Positions 17,329 to 24,885 of a stretch of 64,000 nucleotides of DNA are shown here, one piece after another. The notes under the pieces are model-generated. The model saw nothing but the letters and a program-made list of their open reading frames with translations, had not been told where the DNA came from and ran no database searches. The position numbers were made by a program, and so were the translations under genes. The stretch covers positions 1,860,001 through 1,924,000 of the forward strand of contig NZ_CP098415.1 in assembly GCF_023702125.1 (NCBI RefSeq). The letters are read 5' to 3'. Numbering within the stretch: position 1 is the first letter of the stretch; each line of letters begins with the position of its first letter. The DNA comes from Halorubrum hochsteinianum (GTDB taxonomy: Archaea > Halobacteriota > Halobacteria > Halobacteriales > Haloferacaceae).

Positions 17329-18648
17329 TCAGGGCTCCGATCCGCCGCCGATCGGCTCGTCGATCACCGCGGTCCCGCCCTCGAACGACACCGCCTCGCG
17401 GCCGAGCACCCTCGCCGCCTCCGGGAGGTCATCGACCACGGCCTCCGAGACCAGGTACTCCCCGAGGTCCTGCGTGTTGCGGATCCAGACGACCCGCGCC
17501 GTCTCGGGGTTGTACCCGCCGAGCGCGGCCAGCGCGGTCCGGACCGCGAACTCGTCGTCGGGTGCCACGACGGGGAGCTTCGACTTCGCGAGCGACCCGC
17601 TGGTGAGCGCGTTCGCGTACGTCTTCTTCAGATCGAGGTCGTCGACGGCCGCCCGCCGGGTGAGGTCGGCGAGCCCGATCCCGTTCCCGTTCCCCTTGGT
17701 CGCGTCCGTGAGCCCCCGCACGTAGATGATGTCGATATCGGGCGTCTCCGGGTCGGGCGCGTTGAGCACGCGGTAGCGGCCGATGACGTTCGTGTCCATG
17801 CCCGCGCCCGAGATCTCCTTGCCGATCTCGTCGACGACGAGCAGGTCGACGTCGTCGACGGGCAGCGTCGGCATCTCGTCGTACGCCCGTTCCAGCAGCT
17901 CCGGCTCGCGGTCGAGGAAGGAGCCGACGGGGACCGCCTCCAGGTGTCCGATCTCCTCCTCGAAGTTTTCGACGAGCGCGATCCCGCCGACGATCGGGGT
18001 CTCGCGCTCGATGACGTCGAGCGCGGCCGTCAACGTCTCGACGTACCCCTCGGCGATCGCCGTCGAGTGGAACGCCTTCGCGCCGCGCTGCTTACCGAGC
18101 CCGACGACGGTCATCTTCGCGAGCCCGCTCTCTACCTCTCCGGTGAAGTTGGTGTGGGCCTTCACGCGGTTGACGACGAGGACCGCGTCGGCCGCGAGCG
18201 CCGCCTCCGAGAAGTACACCGCGAGGTCGGCGTCGCCAACCGGGACCGTCGCCAACTCCGCGGCCGCCATGCGCGCGTCGATGGGCGCGCCGACGGACGC
18301 CTCGGTGATCCCGAGCGACGCCAGCACCTCGCGCTGCCCCTCGGCGGTCGCGCCGCCGTGACTGCCCATCGCGGGCACCACCACCGGGTCGAGGCCGCGC
18401 TCGGCGACCCGCTCGACGACCGCCGCCGCGACCTCGTCGACGCGGTCGATCCCCCGGCTGCCGACGCCGACGGCGACGGTCGCGCCCGGGTCGAGCCCGT
18501 CGAGGTCCAGCGCGTCCACCGCCTCGCGCGCCGCTCCGACCGGGTCGTCGAGCCGCTCCGTCTCCGGTTCGTACCGGACCCGCGCGAACTCGGGGAGCGG
18601 CTGCGGATCGATGAGGTCGTCGACCGCGGAGCGATCGGGGAACTCCAT
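17329..18648 (-). CDS. Lactate racemase (LarA) domain-containing protein
   Basis: A 439-residue protein related to LarA, the nickel-pincer lactate racemase. The N-terminal domain has VGVGSRGIDRVDEVAAAV and the family's PAMGSHGGATAEGQREVLASLGI; the middle has VNRVKAHTNFTGEVESGLAKM and the C-terminal half an alpha/beta domain. The histidines and lysine of true LarA cannot be matched one for one, so it may be a different racemase or epimerase. The ATG at 18648 (MEFPDRSAVDD) is chosen over upstream in-frame starts that run through low-quality sequence. It heads the run of catabolic genes on this strand. Confidence 0.82.
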   Translation of the reverse strand: MEFPDRSAVDDLIDPQPLPEFARVRYEPETERLDDPVGAAREAVDALDLDGLDPGATVAVGVGSRGIDRVDEVAAAVVERVAERGLDPVVVPAMGSHGGATAEGQREVLASLGITEASVGAPIDARMAAAELATVPVGDADLAVYFSEAALAADAVLVVNRVKAHTNFTGEVESGLAKMTVVGLGKQRGAKAFHSTAIAEGYVETLTAALDVIERETPIVGGIALVENFEEEIGHLEAVPVGSFLDREPELLERAYDEMPTLPVDDVDLLVVDEIGKEISGAGMDTNVIGRYRVLNAPDPETPDIDIIYVRGLTDATKGNGNGIGLADLTRRAAVDDLDLKKTYANALTSGSLAKSKLPVVAPDDEFAVRTALAALGGYNPETARVVWIRNTQDLGEYLVSEAVVDDLPEAARVLGREAVSFEGGTAVIDEPIGGGSEP

Positions 18649-18767
18649 GCCGGCCCCTCGCGGCGACGGTACAAAAACTGCGGGTCGCCTCACCCGACCC
18701 GACGGAATCCCGCGGGAGCATTGCCGATACAGCGGTTTACTTGTACCCGTGTGACACCGAACCACGC

Positions 18768-18929
18768 ATGCGGATCACCGAAATCGAGTCGGTCCCGGCC
18801 GAGCCACCGCCGGGGTCGCCCGCCTGCCGCTCCGACCGGACGCTCGCCGACCGGACGCTCACCGACCGGAGACGCGCCCGCGACGTTCGCCGACGACCGA
18901 TCGCCGACGCGACACAGAGGCACCCATGA
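18768..18929 (+). other. Short upstream ORF resembling an enolase-superfamily N-terminus
   Basis: A 53-codon frame begins MRITEIESVPAEPPPG, which looks like the first strand of enolase-superfamily proteins, then decays into an Arg-rich, low-complexity stretch. Two direct repeats of GACCGGACGCTC at about 18835-18864 lie inside it. Its stop overlaps the real dehydratase start (ATGA at 18926). The complete dehydratase has its own N-terminal strand (DVRITGLDACVVEG), so this is either a duplicated remnant or a leader ORF. The whole 277-bp gap between the divergent LarA-like gene and the dehydratase otherwise holds only promoters. Confidence 0.35.
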
Positions 18930-20143
18930 GAGACTACTCGGGCCAGACTGACACCCGCGACCCGGACCGAGACGTACGGATCACCGGCCTCGACGCCTGC
19001 GTCGTCGAGGGGAACTTCGAGTGGAACCTGATCAAGGTGGAGACCGACGCCGGCGTTACCGGCATCGGCGAGGCGTACCGCGGCGGCGGGGTCCCGGAAC
19101 TCGTCGAGTACACGAACCGGTTCCTCGTCGGCGAGAACCCGCTCGACGTCGAGCGGCTCGTCCGCTACATCTTCCAGGAGATGTCGGGCCACGGCGGCAC
19201 GACCGGCAAGGTCGTCACCGCGGCCTCCGGCATCGAGATCGCGCTGCTGGACGCGGCCGGGAAGATACTCGGACTCCCCGTCTACCAGCTGCTCGGCTCG
19301 AAGTACCGCGACGAGGTCCGGCTCTACTGCGACTGCCACGCCGGCGAGGCGTACGCGGTCGAGGACGGCGCGACCGACTACGCCGAGGCCGAGGCGTACA
19401 CGCCCGAGGCGTACGCCGCGGAGGCGGCCCGGGTCACCGACATGGGCTTTTCGGCGCTGAAGTTCGACCTCGACCTCCCGGCGGACAACGAGAACGACCC
19501 GTACAACGGGCGGCTGACGAACGCCGCGATCCGGGAGAAACGCGAGATCGTCGCGGCCGTGCGCGACGAGGTCGGCCGCGACGTCGACCTCGCGTTCGAC
19601 TGCCACTGGGACTACTCCGTCGAGAGCGCGAAGCGGCTGGCTCACGAGCTCGAGGAGTTCGACCTGATGTGGTTGGAGGACCTGATCCCGCCCGAAAACA
19701 TGGACGCCCAGAAGGAGGTGACGAGGGCGACGCGGACGCCGGTGGCGACCGGCGAGAACCGCTTCCGCGTGTTCGAGCTGTCCGACCTGATCTACGACCA
19801 CGGCGTCGACGTCGTCACCCCCGACCCGGCGACCGTCGGCGGGCTCACGGAGACGATGCGGATCGCCGACCGCGCCGAGGAGAACTACGTCCCGATGTCA
19901 CCGCACAACGTCTGTAGCCCCGTCGGGACGATGGCCTGCGTCCACCTCGGTGCGGCCACGCCGAACTTCGACCTGCTGGAGTACCACGCGCTGGAGGTCG
20001 ACTGGTGGGAGGACCTGCTGGCGCGCGACGAGCCCCTGATCGAGGACGGTCGCATCGCCGTGCCGGAGACGCCCGGCCTCGGGATCGAACTCGACACGGA
20101 GGTCGTCGAGGAGCACCGCCTCGACGGGACCGCCGGATTCTGA
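18926..20143 (+). CDS. Mandelate racemase/muconate lactonizing enzyme family dehydratase
   Basis: A 405-residue enolase-superfamily enzyme. After the capping domain (VRITGLDACVVEGNFEWNLIKVETDAGVTGIGEAYRGG) the barrel shows LKFDLD at the KxK position with Asp replacing the second Lys, then metal ligands in FDCHWDY, WLEDLIPPEN and ATGENRF, and a probable Asp-His dyad in PDPATVGG and SPHNVCSP. This pattern fits sugar-acid dehydratases (galactonate or rhamnonate type) rather than racemases. It diverges from the LarA-SDR-cupin-FAH run, which would supply later steps. Substrate is inferred only to be an aldonic acid. Confidence 0.88.
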   Translation: MRDYSGQTDTRDPDRDVRITGLDACVVEGNFEWNLIKVETDAGVTGIGEAYRGGGVPELVEYTNRFLVGENPLDVERLVRYIFQEMSGHGGTTGKVVTAASGIEIALLDAAGKILGLPVYQLLGSKYRDEVRLYCDCHAGEAYAVEDGATDYAEAEAYTPEAYAAEAARVTDMGFSALKFDLDLPADNENDPYNGRLTNAAIREKREIVAAVRDEVGRDVDLAFDCHWDYSVESAKRLAHELEEFDLMWLEDLIPPENMDAQKEVTRATRTPVATGENRFRVFELSDLIYDHGVDVVTPDPATVGGLTETMRIADRAEENYVPMSPHNVCSPVGTMACVHLGAATPNFDLLEYHALEVDWWEDLLARDEPLIEDGRIAVPETPGLGIELDTEVVEEHRLDGTAGF

Positions 20144-20178
20144 GCGCTCACCCCGGGAATATACTTATTTATCCTTGG

Positions 20179-20192
20179 CAACGCAAGCGTTG
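20179..20192. promoter_or_regulatory. CAACGC-AA-GCGTTG inverted repeat before the acyl-CoA dehydrogenase
   Basis: A perfect 6-bp inverted repeat with a 2-base centre lies two bases before the ATG at 20195. An AT-rich TATA-like stretch (TACTTATTTAT) lies just upstream at 20163-20172. If transcription is leaderless the repeat covers the start site, a good place for a repressor. This is inference from position. Confidence 0.4.
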
Positions 20193-20194
20193 GT

Positions 20195-21355
20195 ATGCTG
20201 GATTACTTCGACATGGAGTCGACGCTGTCCGAGGAGGAGCGCCTCCTCGTCGATTCCGCCCGCTCGTTCATCGACGGCGAGGTGCCGGACATGGGAGACC
20301 ACTGGATCGACGGCACGTTCCCGACGGAGCTCATCCCGAAGATGGGCGAGATGGGGTTCTACGCGCCGAACCTCGACGGCTACGGCCTGCCGGACGTGAG
20401 CGAACGGGCGTACGGCCTGTTGATGCGGGAGCTGGAGGCGTGCGACTCCGGACTCCGCTCGATGGCGAGCGTCCAGGGCGCGCTGGTGATGTACCCGATC
20501 CACGCGTTCGGTAGCGACGAGCAGAAGGAGGAGTGGCTACCGCGACTCGGCGGGGGCGAGGCGGTCGGCTGCTTCGGGCTCACCGAGCCGGAACACGGGT
20601 CGAACCCCTCGGCGATGGAGACGATGGCCGAGCCGGACGGCGACGAGTACGTCCTGAACGGCTCGAAGACGTGGATCACGAACTCCCCGATCGCCGACGT
20701 CGCGGTCGTGTGGGCGAAGGACCACGGCGAGGAGGGGACGCCCGTCCGCGGGTTCCTCGTCGAGACGGACCGCGACGGCGTCACGACGAACAAGATCGAC
20801 GAGAAGCTCAGCCTCCGGGCGTCGATCACGGGCGAGATCAGCCTCCAGAACGTCCGCGTCCCGGCCGAGAACCGGCTCCCCGGCGTCTCCGGGATGAAGG
20901 GCCCGCTGTCGTGTCTCACGCAGGCCCGCTACGGCATCGCGTGGGGCGCGGTCGGCGCGGCCGCGGACTGCTTCGAGGTCGCCCGCGAGTACGCCACCGA
21001 CCGCGAGCAGTTCGGCAAGCCGATCGGCGGCTTCCAGATGCAACAGGAGAAGCTCGCGGAGATGGCGACGCAGATCACGCTCGCGCAGCTGCTCGCCCAC
21101 CGGCTCGCCGACCTGAAGGAGGCGGGCGAGATGCGGCCGCAACACGTCTCGATGGCCAAGCGGAACAACGTCCGGACCGCCCGCGACCAGTCGCGGATCG
21201 CCCGCGAGATGCTCGGCGGCAACGGGATCACCGCCGACTACTCGCCGATGCGCCACATGGCGAACATGGAGACGGTGTACACCTACGAGGGCACCCACGA
21301 CATCCACACGCTGATCCTCGGCGAGGACATCACCGGGATGCAGGCGTACCAGTAA
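20195..21355 (+). CDS. Acyl-CoA dehydrogenase, glutaryl-CoA dehydrogenase-like
   Basis: A 386-residue FAD enzyme of the acyl-CoA dehydrogenase family. The segment GLRSMASVQGALVMYPIHAFGSDEQ, the FAD loops CFGLTEPEHGSNPSAMET and TWITNSPIADVAVVWAK, and the C-terminal MLGGNGITADY and VYTYEGTHDIHTLILGEDITGMQAY (catalytic Glu in YEGTHD) match glutaryl-CoA dehydrogenases more closely than straight-chain enzymes. Electrons would pass to an electron-transfer flavoprotein not encoded here. It has its own promoter region with an inverted repeat and is followed by an unrelated small gene. Confidence 0.9.
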   Translation: MLDYFDMESTLSEEERLLVDSARSFIDGEVPDMGDHWIDGTFPTELIPKMGEMGFYAPNLDGYGLPDVSERAYGLLMRELEACDSGLRSMASVQGALVMYPIHAFGSDEQKEEWLPRLGGGEAVGCFGLTEPEHGSNPSAMETMAEPDGDEYVLNGSKTWITNSPIADVAVVWAKDHGEEGTPVRGFLVETDRDGVTTNKIDEKLSLRASITGEISLQNVRVPAENRLPGVSGMKGPLSCLTQARYGIAWGAVGAAADCFEVAREYATDREQFGKPIGGFQMQQEKLAEMATQITLAQLLAHRLADLKEAGEMRPQHVSMAKRNNVRTARDQSRIAREMLGGNGITADYSPMRHMANMETVYTYEGTHDIHTLILGEDITGMQAYQ

Positions 21356-21406
21356 GCGGCCGCCACCGACACGCTCTTGCGCTCGCGCGCCCGATCTCAC
21401 GCCGAC

Positions 21407-21958
21407 ATGCGCGTGCGAGACTGGGACGACATTCTCGCGGACGTCGCGAGCGACGCGACCGACCCCGACGGCTGGCGGGCCGTCGCCGGCTCCCGCCGCG
21501 GCGGCCTCGGCGAAGACCTCTACTTCGGCCACCCGAGCGTCGGACTCTACCACCTGAAGACGTACGCGAAGAACCCCCGCGACCTCCGCGGCGTCGGGAC
21601 GCGCGTCGCCCGCAAGGTCGACGACGAGCTCGACCCGCTCCTGCCGGACGCCGACAGCGACGGCCGGTTCGCCGTCCGGTCGGCCCCCGAGGACGAGGAG
21701 CACGCGGAGGAGATGGCGACGCGGCTCACGGAGACGCTGCGGGTCCACGCCGAAGCGCCGACCGACCCCGACCACCTCTTCGAGGACGTGATGGAGGCGG
21801 TCGAGTCGCCCGCGTTCGGCCCGATGGAGTACGAGTTCGACGGGCGGCCCGACGAGCTCGACGAGCTGTCGGACACCTTCGAAGGGGCCGAGGAGCTGCT
21901 CACCTCGGAGCTCGACGACCTGATCGAGGAGGACGACGTCGACCGCGGCTTCCACTGA
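21407..21958 (+). CDS. Haloarchaeal conserved protein of unknown function
   Basis: A 183-residue, very acidic soluble protein beginning MRVRDWDDILADVASDATDPDGW. It has a compact N-terminal half (RRGGLGEDLYFGHPSVGLYHLKTYAKNP) and an acidic helical C-terminal half ending in EELLTSELDDLIEEDDVDRGFH. No membrane segment, signal or known catalytic motif is visible. The start is the ATG at 21407. It follows the acyl-CoA dehydrogenase by 51 bp on the same strand. I do not recognise it. Confidence 0.75.
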   Translation: MRVRDWDDILADVASDATDPDGWRAVAGSRRGGLGEDLYFGHPSVGLYHLKTYAKNPRDLRGVGTRVARKVDDELDPLLPDADSDGRFAVRSAPEDEEHAEEMATRLTETLRVHAEAPTDPDHLFEDVMEAVESPAFGPMEYEFDGRPDELDELSDTFEGAEELLTSELDDLIEEDDVDRGFH

Positions 21959-22050
21959 CACCGGCGAGCGCGGCCGTCGCGGCCGACCGTCGAGCGGACC
22001 GGGGTCGAGAGCGCCACATCGGTTTTATCCGTCCGCCGCCAACGGAACGC

Positions 22051-22218
22051 ATGGGTCTCAAAGCAGACACCGCGAACGGCGTGATATCGCTCGGCATCGG
22101 CGTCGCAGTCACCTGGCTCGCAGCCGGCGACGGGGACCACGACACGACCGACCTCCTCGTCGCGGTCGCCATTAGCTCCTTCCTGTCGGGCTTTTTCACG
22201 AGCTACTTCGCGAAGTGA
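22051..22218 (+). CDS. Small two-helix membrane protein
   Basis: A 55-residue protein with two predicted membrane segments, VISLGIGVAVTWLAAG and LLVAVAISSFLSGFFTSYF, split by an acidic turn (DGDHDTTD). A TATA-like TTTTATCC lies at 22023-22030, about 25 bases before the ATG at 22051, the layout of a leaderless haloarchaeal gene. It has no clear homologue that I can name. The short length makes it easy to miss, but promoter, composition and membrane pattern all support it. Confidence 0.7.
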   Translation: MGLKADTANGVISLGIGVAVTWLAAGDGDHDTTDLLVAVAISSFLSGFFTSYFAK

Positions 22219-22252
22219 CCGCCGGGCGCTGACGGGCGTCGGGAGCGCCCCC

Positions 22253-22651
22253 TCAGATCGCAGTCACCCACGCCTTGTACGCCTCGTCGAGCTCGTACAC
22301 CTCGCGGAAGGCGCGCTCCATGAACCCCGCGACGCGGTTCGCGTCCGACCGCGCGGTGACGACGGCGTTGGTCCCCTCGGCCTCCTCCGGGCTGACCAGC
22401 TCGCCGATCCGGAACTCGGGGAACTCGGAGAGGAGCGACTTCAGCCGCTCTAACTCCTCGTCGGTACAGTCCAGTATCAGCTCCGTGCCCGCGAGCTGGA
22501 TCCACGGCGGCACCTCGCCGCCCTCGGTGTCGTCGCTGTCGGGGTCGACGTCGACGGTCATCACGTCGCCGGAGCGTGCGCGGTGCGCGGCCGCCGCGTC
22601 GGCGAACAGTTTCAGCCGCTCGTCCTCGGTCGCGGCGTCGAATCGGGTCAT
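22253..22651 (-). CDS. Conserved haloarchaeal protein of unknown function
   Basis: A 132-residue soluble, acidic protein. It has a helical N-terminus (EDERLKLFADAAAAHRARSG), a beta segment (MTVDVDPDSD, PPWIQLAGTELILDCTDEELERLKSLLSEF) and a helical C-terminus (NRVAGFMERAFREVYELDEAYKAWVTAI). No catalytic motif is evident. It is convergent with the small membrane gene and transcribed in the same direction as the coiled-coil and hisI genes upstream, 73 bp after the former. Confidence 0.75.
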   Translation of the reverse strand: MTRFDAATEDERLKLFADAAAAHRARSGDVMTVDVDPDSDDTEGGEVPPWIQLAGTELILDCTDEELERLKSLLSEFPEFRIGELVSPEEAEGTNAVVTARSDANRVAGFMERAFREVYELDEAYKAWVTAI

Positions 22652-22724
22652 ACCTCCGCTCGGCCGCGACGGGGCTTAAAAATCCGCACTCCGTCCCGGC
22701 GGGGCCGCGCCGGTCCGGCCCGGC

Positions 22725-23918
22725 TCACTCCCGCTCCGTCTCCGCCAGCACGTCGCCGACGACGGAAAGCGTCTCCTCGGCCGTTTCGACCCGCTCTGCG
22801 GCCTCGTCGCGCTCGATCAGCGACAGATCGTCGTCACCGAGCGTGTGGCGCACCTCGGCCGCGCGGCGGAGCCGCTCGTACTCGTCGCTCCGCGCGAGTT
22901 CGCGCACCTCGCGCAGCGTCGCGACGACCTCGTCGTCGGCGATCCGCCCGACGAGCGGGACCAGCTCGTCGATTTCGTAGGCGAGCTCGTCGCCCGGCTT
23001 CGGCGGCCAGTCGAGCGTCAGCGGCTCGCCGCCGAGCCGTTCGAGGTAGGTCCGGTGGACCGCGACCGCGGTGCGGAGCGCCCCCGGGTCGTCGACGTAG
23101 TGCTCCAGCTTGGAGTTCGTGTAGTCGGCGTACTCCAGCAGCGTCGCCGGCGGCTCCTCGCCGGCGGCGTGCGTCTCGACGTACTCCGCGAGGTCCGTCG
23201 GCGGCACGTCGACGTCGACGAACGGCGTCCCGTCGGCGCGGTCGAGGAACTCGAACACCTCCCGGGCGGACGTCGACTTGAAGAACTCGCGGAACGCCTC
23301 GCGGACCGCCTCGTCGTACGCCTCGATCGGATCGCGGAGGAGAGCGAGGTCGGCGTCGAGGTCGGCGTCGGCCATCTCGGCGACCTCGCGGAGCTCGTCG
23401 AGCCGCGACTCGAGGCGCTTCCGGGCCTCGCGGGCCGCCTTCCGGGCCGCCCGGTAGTCGTCGACCGCGTCGTCGTACGCCTCAAGGAGGTCGACGAACT
23501 CCCCGGCCGGCTCCAGCGCTTCCCGGGCGGCGGCGATGTCCCCCTCGGAGAGCCGGCGCTTGTCCACCGCCTCGTCGGCCGCCTCGAAGGCGTCGCCGGC
23601 GGGGACCTCGTCGCCGACGTCGACCGCCTCGCCGAACTCGCCGCGGAACCGGACGTACGACTCGAAGTCGCCGGAGCCCACCGCGTCCTCCTCGTAGCGG
23701 TCGAGGACGCGGTGCGCCAGCCGGTAGGCGTCCGCGGCGGCCTCGACCCGGTCGCGGCCGTACCCGTCGATCCGCGATTCGATCCGCCGGAGCTCGTCGT
23801 AGCGCTCGCGGAGCCGCGCGGCCGCCTCCCCCGCCTCGGCGACGGGGTCGTCGGCGTCGCTCTCGGCGTCGTCGCGGGCGGTCCGGGCGCTCCCCGCCCC
23901 GCCGTCCCCGTCCGCCAT
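22725..23918 (-). CDS. Coiled-coil haloarchaeal protein
   Basis: A 397-residue, strongly acidic protein made almost wholly of helices. Long heptad-like stretches lie at about 30-75 (AARLRERYDELRRIESRIDGYG) and 150-185 (DDYRAARKAAREARKRLESRLDELREVAEMA). A short non-helical part near 225-260 contains TPFVDVDVPPTDLAEYVETHAAGE. No membrane segment or enzyme motif is seen. It follows hisI with only 3 bp between, so it is probably in its operon. It could be a structural or scaffold protein; function is unknown. Confidence 0.78.
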   Translation of the reverse strand: MADGDGGAGSARTARDDAESDADDPVAEAGEAAARLRERYDELRRIESRIDGYGRDRVEAAADAYRLAHRVLDRYEEDAVGSGDFESYVRFRGEFGEAVDVGDEVPAGDAFEAADEAVDKRRLSEGDIAAAREALEPAGEFVDLLEAYDDAVDDYRAARKAAREARKRLESRLDELREVAEMADADLDADLALLRDPIEAYDEAVREAFREFFKSTSAREVFEFLDRADGTPFVDVDVPPTDLAEYVETHAAGEEPPATLLEYADYTNSKLEHYVDDPGALRTAVAVHRTYLERLGGEPLTLDWPPKPGDELAYEIDELVPLVGRIADDEVVATLREVRELARSDEYERLRRAAEVRHTLGDDDLSLIERDEAAERVETAEETLSVVGDVLAETERE

Positions 23919-23921
23919 CGG

Positions 23922-24305
23922 TCAGTACACCTCGTCGGGGTCGAAGACGCGCTCGCCGACGTTCTCGCCGTCTATCGTCCGGTGGAAACACGACCGGTGG
24001 CCGGTGTGGCAGGCCCCGCCCGTCTGCTCGACGAGGTACAGCAGGGTGTCGGCGTCGCAGTCAACCCGGACCTCCCGGACCGACTGGGTGTGGCCCGAGG
24101 AGCCGCCCTTGTGCCACAGCTCCTCGCGGGACCGGGAGTAGTAGTGGGCCTCGCCGGTCTCGCGGGTGCGCGCTAAGGCCTCGGGCGAGACGTACGCCAA
24201 CATTAGCACTTCGCCGGAGTCGGCGTCCTGCGCGACCGCCGGCACCAGCCCGTCCTCGCCGAAGTCGACGTCGATCGGCTCGGCCTCCGCGTCGGCGTCA
24301 CTCAT
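23922..24305 (-). CDS. hisI: Phosphoribosyl-AMP cyclohydrolase
   Basis: A 127-residue enzyme that opens the adenine ring of phosphoribosyl-AMP, the third step of histidine synthesis. Diagnostic motifs are [39 protein letters not shown], and the zinc and magnesium ligands in [15 protein letters not shown] and [12 protein letters not shown]. There is no fused HisE domain. The ATG at 24305 gives the family length. It precedes the coiled-coil gene with almost no gap. Confidence 0.94.
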   Translation of the reverse strand: MSDADAEAEPIDVDFGEDGLVPAVAQDADSGEVLMLAYVSPEALARTRETGEAHYYSRSREELWHKGGSSGHTQSVREVRVDCDADTLLYLVEQTGGACHTGHRSCFHRTIDGENVGERVFDPDEVY

Positions 24306-24392
24306 GGCTGTCCGGAGGCGTGGCGCTCGAATAGTCCTTGTGTCTGCGGTCACCGCCCGGGAACGGATCGACGGCGGGCCGCCCCGCGACTG

Positions 24393-24884
24393 CTACGCGT
24401 CCGGGTCGCGCCGCAGGACGAGCGCGTCGCCGTCGGCGTACGCGTCCGGTCGCCGCTCGACGACCTCGAAGCCGAGCGACTCGTACAGCGCGAGCGCGGC
24501 GTCGTTGTCGGGGTGGGCCTGAAGCGTCACCGGGCCGTCGGCGTCGGCGATCGCCGCGCGCAGCAGCGCGCGCCCCCGTCCCTCGCGCCTGAACGCGGGC
24601 GCGACGACCAGCTCCGCGAGGTGGACCCCGCGGCGGTTCGGGCCGTCGACCGGGAGCAGATAGCCGACGACGCGGCCGTCCGCGACGCTCACGCGGGCGG
24701 CCCCCACCGCGAGCCCGTACTCCAAGAGGTCCGGGCTCGGCTGCCGGAGGTGCGACTGGAGCTCGCGGATCCGGTCGGCGTCGCCGGGCCGACCGGGGCG
24801 GACTCGGGGGTCGGAGTCGTCGGGTCTGGATCCGGAGTCGTCGGGTCCGGATCCGGAGTCGCGGTCCGCGTCGTCGCCCGCCAT
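24393..24884 (-). CDS. GNAT-family N-acetyltransferase
   Basis: A 163-residue acetyltransferase. The acetyl-CoA loop is seen as VVAPAFRREGRGRALLRAAI near 90-110, and the C-terminal NDAALALYESLGFEVVERRPDAY is typical of the family. The first 30 residues are a low-complexity Asp/Ser/Pro stretch encoded by about two and a half 21-bp tandem repeats (24811-24864). The start is one base from the stop of the DUF92 gene, so the two are coupled. Target unknown. Confidence 0.87.
   Translation of the reverse strand: MAGDDADRDSGSGPDDSGSRPDDSDPRVRPGRPGDADRIRELQSHLRQPSPDLLEYGLAVGAARVSVADGRVVGYLLPVDGPNRRGVHLAELVVAPAFRREGRGRALLRAAIADADGPVTLQAHPDNDAALALYESLGFEVVERRPDAYADGDALVLRRDPDA
24811..24864. repeat. 21-bp tandem repeat in the 5' end of the GNAT gene
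   Basis: About two and a half copies of a unit beginning TCCGGAGTCGTCGGGTC are repeated in frame, giving the peptide pattern DSGSGPDDSGSRPDDSD. The first copy differs at a few bases. Such repeats arise by slippage and make the linker length variable. Confidence 0.7.
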
Positions 24885-24885
24885 C

